This document shows, in pieces, positions 48,271 to 58,744 of a stretch of DNA of 64,000 nucleotides. The stretch comes from Trichomonas vaginalis G3 (Eukaryota > Parabasalia > Trichomonadida > Trichomonadidae). Location of the stretch: NCBI RefSeq assembly GCF_026262505.1, contig NW_026529243.1, positions 169,010-233,009 on the forward strand. The letters run 5' to 3'. The first letter of the stretch is position 1. Every line of letters begins with the position of its first letter. The position numbers and the translations under genes are program-made. The notes beneath the pieces were generated by a model. That model saw nothing but the letters and a program-made list of their open reading frames with translations, did not search any database and was not told the origin of the DNA.

Positions 48271-49049
48271 CTCCTAACTGCCTCCAAACAGCCGTTTTGC
48301 TATGACCTCAATCACTTTTATTTATTATTTTAAATATTATTTAATTTTATTATTTGAATAGGCCAACTTATATTTGAGAAGCTCAATTTGAGACCACTTA
48401 ATACATTGAAATATCATAAATATTGAAATATTAAAAAGTGTATTTCAAAATATTGAAATTATAAAAATTTATAATACTGAAATTGAGACAAATTAATAAA
48501 TTCAATGTGTTTTTTTTTGAAATAACTCTCAAATATTATTTTTTTGTTTATTTAATGATGAATAAATATGATTGCTTTAGTCAATCATAAAAACTAATTT
48601 AAGTTTAAAATAATGAAAGGATAATTTGATCGTTTTTTAAAATACAATTATTTTTGATGATTTGCAAGAATCTTTGAAAAGAATATAATATAGGTTCTAT
48701 TATTGTAAAATTTATCCAAATCATGTATTACATAAATTACGATTAAAACGATGAAAGAACCAAAAAGTGTGTTTTGTGTTTTGTTGTTGCGTGTTGGATG
48801 CGGGATCCTGTTATTTCCGAAATCGACAAAAATTTGGAAATTTAATTTCCGAAATCGAAATTATATTAATGTTTTTAATATTCTTATATCAAAAGGATTA
48901 AAGTTCATTAAGAGAAAAATAATTCTTCTTCTTCAATCTATTGGCGCATTTATTTCTACACGCCAATAAGGAAGGGAAAATTATAAGACACCATGGTGTC
49001 TTCAAAACGCTAATTTTTGATATTTTTAACAACCCTATCTTAAATTCAT

Positions 49050-49862
49050 CATAAATTCTGGTACATGTTAGTACCAGAGTCTTCAAATCTCAAACACTCT
49101 GGTACCAACATGTACCAGACGCGAGTTTCCAATGCCCTCGTACAATTTTCTATTAAGATCTTCTTGAATGAGAAGGTCTTCATAGAAACTCGTACGAGGG
49201 CTTCTCTTTTAAATACTCTGGTACCTGCTGGTATCGGAGTCGACTTTACAGCCCTTTCCCCAATTTTGAAGCTGGGGAAAGTTTTCAAGCAATGAAAGGG
49301 AAGCTCTCGCTATGAGGTGAAAATCTAGAATTTTTACCTCATAGCGAGTAATCCTTTGTTAATTGCTTGAAAACTTTCTTCAAATTATCAAAATTTCGAG
49401 GAAAGTTTCCTTGCTTCAAAGTAGAGATGGAGCCCTTTGAGCCACTGCATATAGGTCAGTGACTCAAAATACTCCATCTCTACTAGAAATCGCCAAAATT
49501 TGGGTCGCAATCTTTGAAATGCGACGCAAGTTTGGGCAATTTCGCGAGGGACTTGCTCCATTTGGTGCATAGATTCACACTCTATGCACCAGATGGAACA
49601 ATTCTTTCGCTGACAGCGGGAAACTTGGTCTGAATAGTTTAACATTCAGACAAAGTTTCCCGCTGTCAGAGAGGGAATGGAAGGGTAAGAGGTATATATT
49701 CATAATGTATACCTCTTACTCTTCCATTCCCTCAAGAAAGTTCAAAAACTTGGGTGCAATCAGAACTGATTGCACCCAAGTTTTTGAATTTTGTATAAGG
49801 AATTGTTGGCTATGATGTACTGATCATGAATCAGTACATCATAGCCAACAATTCTACCTTTT
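49050..49862. repeat. AT-rich hairpin array 4, next to the hAT element
   Basis: About ten consecutive hairpins, starting 13 bp after the hAT end. Examples: 49,058-49,118 (CTGGTACATGTTAGTACCAG and partner), about 49,134-49,200 (CCCTCGTAC arms), 49,423-49,485 (GTAGAGATGGAG arms, A type), about 49,490-49,545 (B type, AAAATTTGGGTCGCA), about 49,615-49,670 (GCGGGAAACTTGGTCTGAAT, B type), about 49,672-49,732 (AGGGAATGGAAGGGTAAGAG, A type), 49,740-49,788 (TTCAAAAACTTGGGTGCAAT, B type) and 49,799-49,855 (GGAATTGTTGGCTATGATGT, A type). The A/B alternation matches arrays 2 and 3, with different arm sequences. Confidence 0.8.
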
Positions 49863-50102
49863 AACCAAAGATAATTGATTCGTATGTAAAATATTAAGCT
49901 AAAATTTCTCTTTCTTTTAGTACACATTCTTCCATTTCGTGTACATGTATCATATATTAAGTACTAGTTATCTATTCTATATCCTTTATCCCAATTTAGA
50001 TACTCAAAGATAATTCTTTTTCAGAAGAAAAAAAATATTTTCTATTAAACCGTTATTTTTTCAATGTGAGTTTTCAATTTTATTTTTCCTTTTTGCTGCT
50101 CA

Positions 50103-51781
50103 ATGCAACATCCTCCACCCGATCCTCCATGCGAGGTTGATCAAGCCATAGGATATTTAGAATATTCTCGTTTTGTTATAGCTGCAGAGCTGCATGGTAA
50201 CATAAGATTTGTCAAAGACCCACAAAAACTATCAATTGGAACAGGAGTATTAATCTACCACCGATGCGAATACGAAGGCTGCCCAGCAGGCTTTAAATTT
50301 ATTAAAAATTTCGACAATTACATTTTTAAATCTGCAAACTTAACTCATATTCACTCAGGACCACCACCACAACATAAAAATACACCTACAAGTGGTACTT
50401 ACCGTGCTTGGATTAAAAAATTTCTCATGAATCACGGAAGTCCACTTAATGCAACACAAGAAGTCAACAAAACGCTTGAAATACCTAAAGATCATACTTG
50501 TATTCACATGACTATGAAACAAACTGCAATCAATCAATTGAAATATTATTTACAACAAAAAGATCTTATGAGATCTTTACCAGACATATCTTTAAATCAA
50601 TTTCAATCTTTACAAAACTATGTTAATCAATGGGAAGATCAACATGATGACCTTATTTATTTTGACATTCAAGGTGAAGATACTGATTTTCCAGACAAAT
50701 TGGTTTTTATTTACTCTGATAATGATATGATCTCTCAAATTCATGAAAAACCACCAATTTATCACTTAGACTCTACGTTTAAATTAATTATTCATGGATT
50801 TCCTTTTTATGTATTAGCTACCAAATTTGCTAATACTCATTCTATCCCTTTGTGTTATTTTATAATATATCCAGATAATAGTGAAAATATTTCTTTTTGC
50901 TTAAGTAAATATTTTGAAACAACTCACACAGAACCTGAATTTATCATGTCTGACTGTGCACTAAACATTTTCAACGGGATTAGGAATTCATTTCCGGAGT
51001 GCAATATCTTTTGGTGTGCGCTACATGTAATACGCGCACTTAAAAAGAATCTCTCAAAGATAAATGATGAAGAGATTAGATCAGAAGTCGAAAAATTTAT
51101 GAACATTTTATGTTATTATCGTGATTGCACAGAAGAAGATGCTGCAAAATGTATAAAGAGCACATTATTGATAAAATTCAAGATCAATTGGAATTTAATC
51201 AATACTTTACACGTCAGTGGGACATTCATAAACAACAGTGGATAGCCGCTGCCAGACCAAATGAATTAACCGTTGTGAATAACGTTTCTGAATCTTTATT
51301 TAAAAAGATAAAATATCACGATTTTGGCTGCGTTAAAAATCAAAGAATTGATATTTTTGTCAAAAATCTTTTAGAAGAAGTTGCACCCAATTACTTTTAT
51401 CGTATTAAAAACGATTTACTTCAAACAGGTTTTATTCCTTCAATTAGAATTCGCGAGCCTCGATTGACAGATTATAAAACAAAATTGAAAAGAGAAGTTC
51501 AATCACGTTTATACCAAGTATTAAATTTTGTTCAGAATCAAGAAGCCAAATTGAATCCATTAAGATTTTTATTGGAAAATGCTGAAGAAAAACTTTCTCA
51601 AATAAATGAGAAGATACAAAATTCAATTACATATTTAAGATCGTTTGAAATTCCAAATGAATTGTTAGATACGTATATGTTAGAAATTAATGAATTTTGT
51701 TATAATTCTCCAGGTTATATTTTAGAACATTTCGAAGAATTTTTGGAGGATTTCAAAGAAAAGAATAATTTAATAGACTAA
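50103..51781 (+). pseudogene. MULE 2 transposase with one frameshift
   Basis: A Mutator-like transposase. The N-terminal zinc finger differs in sequence but not layout from MULE 1 (CEYEGCPAGFKF with THIHS, residues about 57-86). Catalytic core: D223 (YHLDSTFKL), D284 (IMSDCALNI), CxxH in WCALHVI (about 303-306), and the final Glu in NNVSESLFKK (51,270-51,300), which lies in a second reading frame. The frame changes near 51,130-51,240, so the full-length protein of about 550 residues is not made unless frameshifting occurs. The C-terminal third is helical, with a coiled coil (ENAEEKLSQINEKIQ). It matches the MULE 1 C-terminal fragment. Confidence 0.78.
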
Positions 51782-52130
51782 AAAATTTATTATTTTTATT
51801 TATTGTGAATTTTAAATTGTCACTTTTTAAGTGTTACTCCCTATTGAAAGTATCACTTTTTTGAGTGTCACTTTTCCAGAAATTCTTATATACTCGAGCC
51901 TAAATAGGTAGCCAAGATATTGCCTAAAAATAAGGTTCTAAATTCTGAAGTTTACATGATCCTCTCGTGTGCACCCTTAAAGTTTTTCTGAGAATAATAC
52001 ACAACAAATGAGTGTTCCATAATTCAATCTTTTGTCGTATAAAATAAAGTCTTAATTGTTATAACTTAACATAACTTGTTATTTTGAAATTAATTCAAAC
52101 ATGGAGTTTTAAAGAAAACTAGGTCAGGTA
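51782..52130. other. Spacer with MULE-type TGTCACTTTTT motifs
   Basis: No gene. Three CACTTTT repeats (TTGTCACTTTTTAAGTG at about 51,817, AAGTATCACTTTTTTGAG, GTGTCACTTTTCCAG at about 51,872) probably mark the right end of MULE 2. The rest to 52,130 is AT-rich sequence flanking Maverick B. Confidence 0.45.
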
Positions 52131-52133
52131 AGT

Positions 52134-52166
52134 GGGGCTTCCAGGCGCGTTGCGCCCTCTAGCCCA
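52134..52166 (+). repeat. Maverick B terminal repeat with covarying hairpin
   Basis: AGTGGGGCTTCCAGGCGCGT, then TGCGCCCTCTAGCCC. Compared with Maverick A, GGCAC-TTC-GTGCC has become GGCGC-GTT-GCGCC. Both arms changed together and the stem is kept. There is no A-run beside this copy. Confidence 0.8.
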
Positions 52167-52377
52167 TAAGAAATTTTTCCCAAGACCCAAGAGGAGGACC
52201 GAACCCCAGCCGACCAGCCGGTGACAAAACCAAAACCGTTGTTATTTACATCATATTAACAGTGTCACTTTTTAAAATGTCACTTTTTGTGTCGCTTTTC
52301 ACAAATTATATATGTTTTCATGTTTTGTCACTTTTCTATCACTTTTCGGGTAAAAACATTTTTATTATTATATATAA

Positions 52378-53196
52378 ATGAATTTTACAAAACCACCGTT
52401 ACCCTTCTTTGGAAATAAGAGTAGATGTAAAGATATTATATTGAGAGAACTTAAGAAACTACCGAATGGTCTAACATTTGTAGATTTGTTCGGTGGAAGT
52501 TTCTATATATCCCATTTATGTCATACAATATTCCCAGACTCAAAGATTATATGCAATGACTTCGACAACTATATGGACCGTCTCAAACATATTCCAGACA
52601 CAAACAATATATTGAAAGAGTTAAAAGAAAAGATACCTATAGGTAAGATGGAACGTATACCATTAGATAAGAAAAATATTGTGAGAGAGGTTTTGAAAAA
52701 AGCAGAATATATAGACTGGGATAGTATATCTGCTAGACTATTATATAGTGGTGCTATAAGAGTTCATGACATTGAAACACTTATGTCAAAAGTTTTATAT
52801 CTTAACTATACAAATGTTTTCAAAGAGGACATAGAAAAATATATTGATGGTATAGAGTTTGTGAGATGTCATTGGACAGAGTTGTATGAAAAATATAAAG
52901 ACAAGGAAAATGTTTTCTTTATAGTGGACCCGCCGTTCTATAACACATGGGATTTTCAATACTAAGTAGACTGGACTTTGAGAGACTCTTTAGAAACTTT
53001 AGACATTATACATAACCATCCATGCTTTTACTTTACATCCGATAAAAGTGGTTTGAAAACCGTTATGAGATGGTTAGAGGACATACATGACTATGAGTTT
53101 ATATATGACAAGATAGAATATGAGAGAGGTCCTATAAACTGGAGAAAGTGTCACAATAAAGAAATTTTATTAGTAAGTAAATGTGGTTTGAAATAG
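52378..53196 (+). pseudogene. DAMT: Dam-like adenine methyltransferase, Maverick B copy, broken
   Basis: A close relative of the whole methyltransferase at 26,683-27,501, with the same TFVDLFGGSFYIS cofactor loop and VDPPFYNTW catalytic motif and only scattered residue differences. It is in the same place, just inside the terminal repeat. About one break; treated as part of the fossil. The SAM-loop region and catalytic motif are both still readable, so the family is certain. Confidence 0.85.
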
Positions 53197-53312
53197 GACT
53201 ACTTGTTTTAGGTTTTTTCCATTGTGTCATTTATTTATTTGACGTGGCAGAAAAGTACAGAGAATATGAAGATGAACCAATGCCTGCAAATGTTCAGCAT
53301 ATGTACTCGTAA
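53181..53312 (+). CDS. Micro membrane protein, 43 aa (Maverick B copy)
   Basis: Overlaps the end of the methyltransferase region exactly as in Maverick A. Same membrane segment (FEIGLLVLGFFHCVIYLF), two residue differences in the tail. Whole. Conservation across two copies supports a real gene. Confidence 0.55.
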   Translation: MWFEIGLLVLGFFHCVIYLFDVAEKYREYEDEPMPANVQHMYS

Positions 53313-53335
53313 GAGATATTTTTATCTAATATTAA

Positions 53336-53698
53336 ATGGACGCACAGAACTTAGCGAATGCACAGCAACCTGGACAACCAAACCCAGAGAATATTCCAAA
53401 TGAAGTTAGAATACAAACTGCAATGGCAAACTATGGTCAAGTGCCAACAGATGTACAAATGCAAACTGCCATGTCAAATGACGCTGCGTTAGGTTTGCCA
53501 CCATGGTATGCAAATATGAGATGGAAAGAGTTTTATACAAACCCTGAAGTGGGATATAAACAACTTTATGCAGATGACGCGAACACAGGAGTTGACCCAG
53601 AATATGTTTTCTACCAGAGGAGAAACAGAATGTATGAGCTGCAGTTAAAGAATGCTATGGAACTCAACAGGAAACGTAAGAGACTAGGCGGACATTAG
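53336..53698 (+). CDS. Maverick 120-aa protein (B copy, identical to A)
   Basis: The protein is identical to that encoded at 26,181-26,543: Gln/Pro-rich start, paired AMANYGQVPTDVQMQTAMSN segment, basic RKRKRLGGH end. Whole. It serves as a yardstick: with no residue difference here, the unrelated middles of the fibre and partner genes 0.3-3 kb away cannot be explained by age. Confidence 0.6.
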   Translation: MDAQNLANAQQPGQPNPENIPNEVRIQTAMANYGQVPTDVQMQTAMSNDAALGLPPWYANMRWKEFYTNPEVGYKQLYADDANTGVDPEYVFYQRRNRMYELQLKNAMELNRKRKRLGGH

Positions 53699-53717
53699 AT
53701 TTTTACTACTAGTAAAA

Positions 53718-53956
53718 TGGGTTTCTTCAGTAGTATTGGAAACTTCTTCAGAAGAGTTGGAAGAGGTATATGGAATGGAATAAAATCTGTCGGAAGAGGA
53801 ATGGAACGGTGTCAAAAATATTGGTAAAAGAGTATGTCAGTTGTTGGTATTATACCTAAAGACCCTGAACCAGAAGAACAAGCTCCTGTTATACAACAGC
53901 CTGAACCTGCACCACAGTCTAGTTGGCAACCAAATCCAACACCTCAACCGTATTAA
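53718..53956 (+). pseudogene. Amphipathic virion-like peptide (B copy), broken
   Basis: Counterpart of the 80-aa peptide at 25,920-26,162, recognisable from its MGFF start, GRGIWNGIK helix and Pro/Gln-rich end (QPEPAPQSSWQPNPTPQP in copy A). Broken; fossil part. Convergent with the fibre-partner gene as in A. Confidence 0.6.
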
Positions 53957-53960
53957 AAAA

Positions 53961-54809
53961 TTATATTTTTACCGTTCGATAGTAGTTGTATATGAAACTA
54001 AGTTCTAAGTAAAACGCATGGTATAATGGAATTATTCTTTTTCTTCCATCTGTAGTAAACCATACTTGAAAGTCTGAAATACTTCCACTCGGCGGTTCAT
54101 ATAACTTTGTAGGTTTTTCGTAAAAGTCATTCATCAGACATAAGAAAGAGTTTTGCGCACCAGAAAATGAAGCATGAACAATAATAGCATCTTGGTCGAA
54201 AATATTTTCATATGTTCCATTAGGGTTTTCGACTTCATAAAAGTCCGGGTGTACTGGATATGCTGCAGGCTGATTTAACATCCTCATAAATCTATACCAT
54301 GCCAAGTTGTTATATTTTGTAGAAATATAAACGTTTTCTCCAAGGTCTTCTATTTTATTGATTTTAACAGTTGCATTTTTCCTGTCATAAATAATATCGA
54401 GATGGTATTCTCCTTCGTCAATGTTATACTGGTTTGCATATTCAATATAGATATCGTTTATTTTTTCTTGAAAAGCTTGAAGAGTTATTTCTAAGTTTAT
54501 AAGCAAATTCACTTGTAAAAGTTTTCCCTGTTCAAATTTCTCATACATACGTTTTTCTTTGTTATAGTATCGAACTTCAAAACCGACCGTAAATGGGAAA
54601 CCATGTATGGCTTCTGAAATGAACTTCATTCTACGAAAGCCAATAGCTTTTGTGACAGATGGGTCTCTTAACCATCTTAATGGGTAGTCAAAACGATAGC
54701 CTTCATGCTTTACGGTATCTGTCTCAAACTTTTGACCGACATTAGTAAAAAGTTCATCTAATGGTTTAGTTGTAGCAACTCTAGAATTTTCTTTTTCTAT
54801 TGGAAGCAT
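53961..54809 (-). CDS. Fibre-partner protein, alternative central domain, 282 aa
   Basis: Whole. The first ~65 and last ~70 residues match the Maverick A protein (25,064-25,915) almost exactly. The centre (EAIHGFPFTVGFEVRYYNKE through PVHPDFYEVENPNGTYENIF) is a different sequence of similar length and strand pattern. Divergent from the fibre gene by 18 bp. The variant pairs with a variant fibre, suggesting the two are exchanged or co-evolve together. Probable spike/penton-type virion protein (inference). Confidence 0.5.
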   Translation of the reverse strand: MLPIEKENSRVATTKPLDELFTNVGQKFETDTVKHEGYRFDYPLRWLRDPSVTKAIGFRRMKFISEAIHGFPFTVGFEVRYYNKEKRMYEKFEQGKLLQVNLLINLEITLQAFQEKINDIYIEYANQYNIDEGEYHLDIIYDRKNATVKINKIEDLGENVYISTKYNNLAWYRFMRMLNQPAAYPVHPDFYEVENPNGTYENIFDQDAIIVHASFSGAQNSFLCLMNDFYEKPTKLYEPPSGSISDFQVWFTTDGRKRIIPLYHAFYLELSFIYNYYRTVKI

Positions 54810-54827
54810 ATTTTATCTATAATAAAA

Positions 54828-56563
54828 ATGTCAAATGAAACAGCGTCTATGAGAGAAATACAACACAACCGACAACTCATTATGCAAGCTCTAAATAAGA
54901 ACACAACAAACTTTTCAAACTATTCTAAGATATCTGAGTCATTGAAAGGGGGTGACTTAAAACTGACAATAAACCCAATGATAGATGAGTTTCTATTTCA
55001 AAACAATAAGAACAATACTGTCTGTATAAATCTAACAAAAGGAACTTTAAACGAGAAACTTATAAATGAACTTCTTTTGAAAGCAGATGTTGACAACAAA
55101 GCTGACAAAGAATATGTAGACGATGCAATAGCAAAAGAAGAAGAAAGAGCTAACAATGCTTATGCAACAAAAGAACATACTCATCCTGAACTAGCAGACA
55201 AAACATATGTTGACAATAAAATGTCAAGTGAAGTGACAAGAGCTGAAAACAAATATTCTAAAAAGACTCATATACATTATATTAACCAAATACCAAGTCT
55301 TAAGGAAACATTAGAGACAAAAGCAGATAAGACTCATACACATTCTATATCTGATATTACAAACTTACAAGAAACCTTAAACAGGAAAAGTGACGTTGGA
55401 CATACACATACCATTGCAAATATTACAAACTTACAAGAAACCTTAAACAGTAAAAGTGACGTTGGACATACACATTCTATATCTGAAATAACAGACTTAA
55501 ACGTTAGCCTTGAAAAGAAAGCAGATAAAACATATGTCAATGAAATATACCAAAGTTTGATAGGAACAACAAAAAATATTGAAACTATTGTTGGTGACTT
55601 TTCTGTCAATGAAGAAAATAAATATTTTAGATGGCAGTTGGTACAGTCCTTAAAAAATGGTACACGGCATAAACTCATTCCGAAAAATAACAATGAAATG
55701 TATGTAAGCTATAAAAAGAATGATGGTACACAAGTTAAAGTTCCATTAGACAACAACTGCTACTTAAACTTATATGGAGACGAACAAAAGAAATATTTAA
55801 GAGTTTATGAAATGGCAGATATGACATTGCCTGACCCAGCTCCAGCACCATATTATTATGACTATGGAGATGACGACAGAACACCACATGTAGATGAACA
55901 AAAGCTAACATTATATTTAGATTATTATAGATATAAAAGATATAATGCAATAGAAAAAACGAGAATAGTATATTATTATACAGATGACAGAAATAAATAT
56001 TATAGTCAAGACTTTACCTACCCTGAAAACATAAGATTATATTATAAAAAATATTCTGACACAAACCAGAAGAAACCTGAAATAGTTGCACTATATTTTA
56101 AGTTCAAAAGAGACAATCCTATAATATCTCATATGTTTGATTTAATGAACCCAGTAGGTTCTATTTATACATCTATGGATGCAAGAGGTCCTCAAGTAAT
56201 GTTTGGTGTTGGTGCATGGGAACAAATAGTCGACAGGTTTTTGTATTGTGCAAACTCTTCAAAGGAAACAGGTGGAAGTAAAACGATTTCAGGTGAAAAT
56301 TTACCTGCACACAGTCACTACATAGATTTAAGTACATCTCAAGCAGGTTGGCATAAGCATAATATTGGGATTGGTCAGCAATGACAAAAGGTAAAGGATA
56401 TGATGTTAAAGACACGTTAAGTTTGCTATAAATTGTTACTGGAGTGAACTCAGGGAGAAGGAAACCATACACATTTCGTTTCAGGATATACGCAAACAAC
56501 GGGACAAAGTAAAGAATACATGCCACCTTACATGACAGTTTACGCATGGTATAGAATTGCTTA
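54828..56563 (+). pseudogene. Fibre gene with HTH-repeat shaft and large inserted domain (B copy), broken near the tip
   Basis: The same N-terminal ~95 residues and the same tip start (GAWEQIVDRFLYCANSSKET and on) as the Maverick A fibre, but a different and longer middle. It has four repeats of the phage tail-fibre type, such as KSDVGHTHTIANITNLQETL (HxH followed by DI/NI-x-NL), at about 55,310-55,520. Then comes a Tyr/Asp/Lys-rich domain of about 230 residues (YYYDYGDDDRTPHVDEQKLT) with no counterpart in A. HxH repeats in phage fibres bind metal along a trimer axis. The element copy is broken toward the 3' end and treated as a fossil part. Confidence 0.7.
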
Positions 56564-57519
56564 GTCGTCATTTTCAACTTCTTTAGCATATTCGTCAGGA
56601 GTTGTCTTATATTTGTTAGGAACTGTCTTTGAAAGTATACCACCTTGAACTTTGACAAGTTTGAAACGAGGTCTGACAATAGTAGTTTTATCTTCTGCTT
56701 GCATGTGTACATTTTGCCATGTGTGCCTAAAACTTCATAATATTCTCTTGTATACTTTCTTCTATTTTTACGAACACGAATGTGAGTACCTGTCGGGTTC
56801 CCATTGTTGTCATAGTCAATAGTATTTTCATATGGGTCGCGTTTAGGTATTTCTATTTTTACTTTGTCACCTTTCTGAAGTTTGAAGCCCGGCATTCTTT
56901 CTTGTTTATCTCTTTTGACTAAATTATTAAATATATAGTCTTTCTCTAAGTCAGGGTTGTTTTTCATTTCTTCGGGGGAGTGGTTTCCCAAACCTTTTTG
57001 TTTACGGTTATTGTAAATATTTAAAACTTGTCTCATCTTTGCCATGGAGAAGTGTCTATATTTGTCGTCATATGACATTTCATTTGCTTCACCACCTTGT
57101 GGTTGGTTTAAGTCTCTTAACATTTTTATACAACCGTCAATGACACCAAGAGCAGAATGGTTTTGGTCGACAATGAAATATTGGTTTACATTTTTTGAAC
57201 GCAGATAGTTTTTTACATCATCTGATTTGAAAGAACTTTCACAGTCAGATGTCAGTTTTGTTGGATGGTATTTGTCAACGAATATTGTCAAAGCAGTTTT
57301 CACATCTAAAATATTTTTGGACCATAATGGTATGGCTTCACAGTATCTTGTGTTTTGACCAACAAATATTAACCAGTATGGAGGTCCATCTGTTCTAACT
57401 CTCGGAATGTTTTCCAAGATATCCATAAACCAAGCATTTGGTGTTGAACTAAAGATTTTTATCATGAGTGCTTTCTTTGTCGCTTTAGAAACATAGGGGT
57501 CCTTGTTCGATTCGTCATT
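56564..57519 (-). pseudogene. INT: Maverick integrase (B copy), broken
   Basis: Close copy of the integrase at 22,801-23,759: the same AWFMDILENIPR start, TSDCESSFKSDDVKNYLRSK centre and NHSALGVIDGCIK segment, and a C-terminal KLQKGDKVKIEIPKRDPYE domain. Converges with the fibre gene tail-to-tail and diverges from the amphipathic protein gene by 16 bp. Broken; fossil part. Confidence 0.82.
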
Positions 57520-57534
57520 TTTTACCCTATAAGA

Positions 57535-57936
57535 AATGGGTTTATTTGGCGCATTAGCAGGAGTTGCATCCAGATTTTTGCCCGCAGTGGAACAATAGCC
57601 AGAGGTGTATTTGGAGTTGGAAGGAAGATTTTGAGTACATTAGGTATACTTAAAGAGAAAGCACAACCTATTATACAAACTGTACAGAAAGGTTGGGATG
57701 TAGCACGAGATGCAGCAAATCTTATTCCAAATCCTGAAACAAGAGGAAAAGTTCAAGGATGGATGGACAATGTAGGAAGACAAGCAGGAAACTATTATAA
57801 CAAAGCAAATGACTACTATAACCAAGCAGGACACTATATGGACCAAGGTGAAAGATTCTTTAACAGAGGATATAACCATGCACAACAATGGGTAAACAAT
57901 AACCAACCTCAACCGCCTCAAACGTGGGGAATGTAA
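57535..57936 (+). pseudogene. Amphipathic virion-like protein (B copy), broken
   Basis: Counterpart of 22,383-22,784, readable through the same Gly-rich start (MGLFGALAGVAS), TVQKGWDVARDAANLIPNPE middle and Tyr/Asn-rich repeats to the same QPPQTWGM end. Broken near its 5' part; fossil part of Maverick B. Confidence 0.6.
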
Positions 57937-57955
57937 AGTTTTTTATTGAGATGAA

Positions 57956-58108
57956 ATGAACAATGCAGCATTGAGACAAATGAGTTCAAGATGGATTTGT
58001 CGGCTTCCAGCATTTACACCACGTGTTTGTAAAGTTCTTCCTATACCTCAGGAAGTTTTAGACCGACTTAAAAAACCTAAACAACCAGTTGAAAACAAAC
58101 CAAACTAA
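57956..58108 (+). CDS. Micro-protein, about 50 aa (B copy of the 57-aa gene)
   Basis: Starts MNNAALRQMSSRWICRLPAF and ends KKPKQPVENKPN. The same position and leader as the Maverick A copy at 22,190-22,363, with several residue changes and a shorter end. The pair of copies is the main support for it being coding. Confidence 0.5.
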   Translation: MNNAALRQMSSRWICRLPAFTPRVCKVLPIPQEVLDRLKKPKQPVENKPN

Positions 58109-58127
58109 AATTTTTTACTGAGATGAA

Positions 58128-58712
58128 ATGACCGAAGAAGTTGAAACGGTAGATTTGACACCACAAACAAAAAGTTCAGAACCATTGTCAAAACCTGTCA
58201 AAGAACTTACAGATGAAGAGAAAAATTCAATAATAGAAAGTGCCAGGTCTGGAAATACAAACCCTAACTATAAAGTCACTTTTCATAGAAATGGAACGGC
58301 TAGTATCTCAAAAAAGAAACAGACTCTCACAAATAAAATATTGAAGTCTGAAGGAGCTTTCGAGACAACAGATGGAAAAGTTTACTTCACTGACCAACAG
58401 TTCATTATAGAACATCTCATTGACTTAGAGTCGAAATATTCTAAACTTTACAACAAACACAAAAAGTCGAAAGGAAAACAAAAACAAATGGCATATGATA
58501 TTTATGAAGATGTTGACGACACAACTGTTCCTGCAAGTGAAGTAAAGTCAGAGGAACCGAAAAGTGACGAAAAACCGATAGAAGAAGAAAAACCAAAAAC
58601 TGAAGATAAACCAAAACCAAAGTTTAGTTTCCAAACTAAACCAAGTCAACCTTCATTAGCTGGTATGGGTTGGCGTCAAAGACTTATGGCAGCAGGCGGT
58701 TATGTAAAGTAA
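58128..58712 (+). CDS. Maverick core protein, 194 aa (B copy)
   Basis: Two residue differences from the Maverick A protein at 21,604-22,188. Whole. Same leader (ACTGAGATGAAATG) overlapping the preceding micro-protein region. Unknown function; same domain reading as the A copy. Confidence 0.55.
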   Translation: MTEEVETVDLTPQTKSSEPLSKPVKELTDEEKNSIIESARSGNTNPNYKVTFHRNGTASISKKKQTLTNKILKSEGAFETTDGKVYFTDQQFIIEHLIDLESKYSKLYNKHKKSKGKQKQMAYDIYEDVDDTTVPASEVKSEEPKSDEKPIEEEKPKTEDKPKPKFSFQTKPSQPSLAGMGWRQRLMAAGGYVK

Positions 58713-58744
58713 AGAAAAAAAACATATTTTTTTATTTTTATAAA

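Larger units (their letters stand above)
45305..49037 (+). mobile_element. Autonomous hAT element, complete looking, 3,733 bp
   Basis: Starts TAGGGTTGTTAGATTCCC at 45,305 and ends TTTTTAACAACCCTA at 49,037. It is flanked by the same 8 bp, TCTTAAAT (45,297-45,304 and 49,038-49,045), the target duplication length of hAT elements. It encodes one uninterrupted 729-aa transposase. Subterminal regions are AT-rich, and the ~400 bp after the gene are a GC-rich tandem repeat. Three internally deleted or partial relatives lie in the window (31,715, 40,473, 62,356). It could still be active. Confidence 0.92.

Noticed and set aside
48751-48969. 72-codon frame in the hAT 3' region
   Set aside because: AT-rich subterminal sequence, also present in the non-autonomous derivatives without selection for the frame.
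52180-52235. tRNA-like GGTTCGG/ACCGAACC sequence at Maverick B's end
   Set aside because: A T-loop-like motif is present but no matching acceptor, D or anticodon stems could be formed.
56173-57465. Single 430-codon minus-strand frame spanning integrase and fibre end in Maverick B
   Set aside because: The downstream half is antisense to the fibre tip; the apparent fusion is a by-product of overlapping convergent genes in a broken element.
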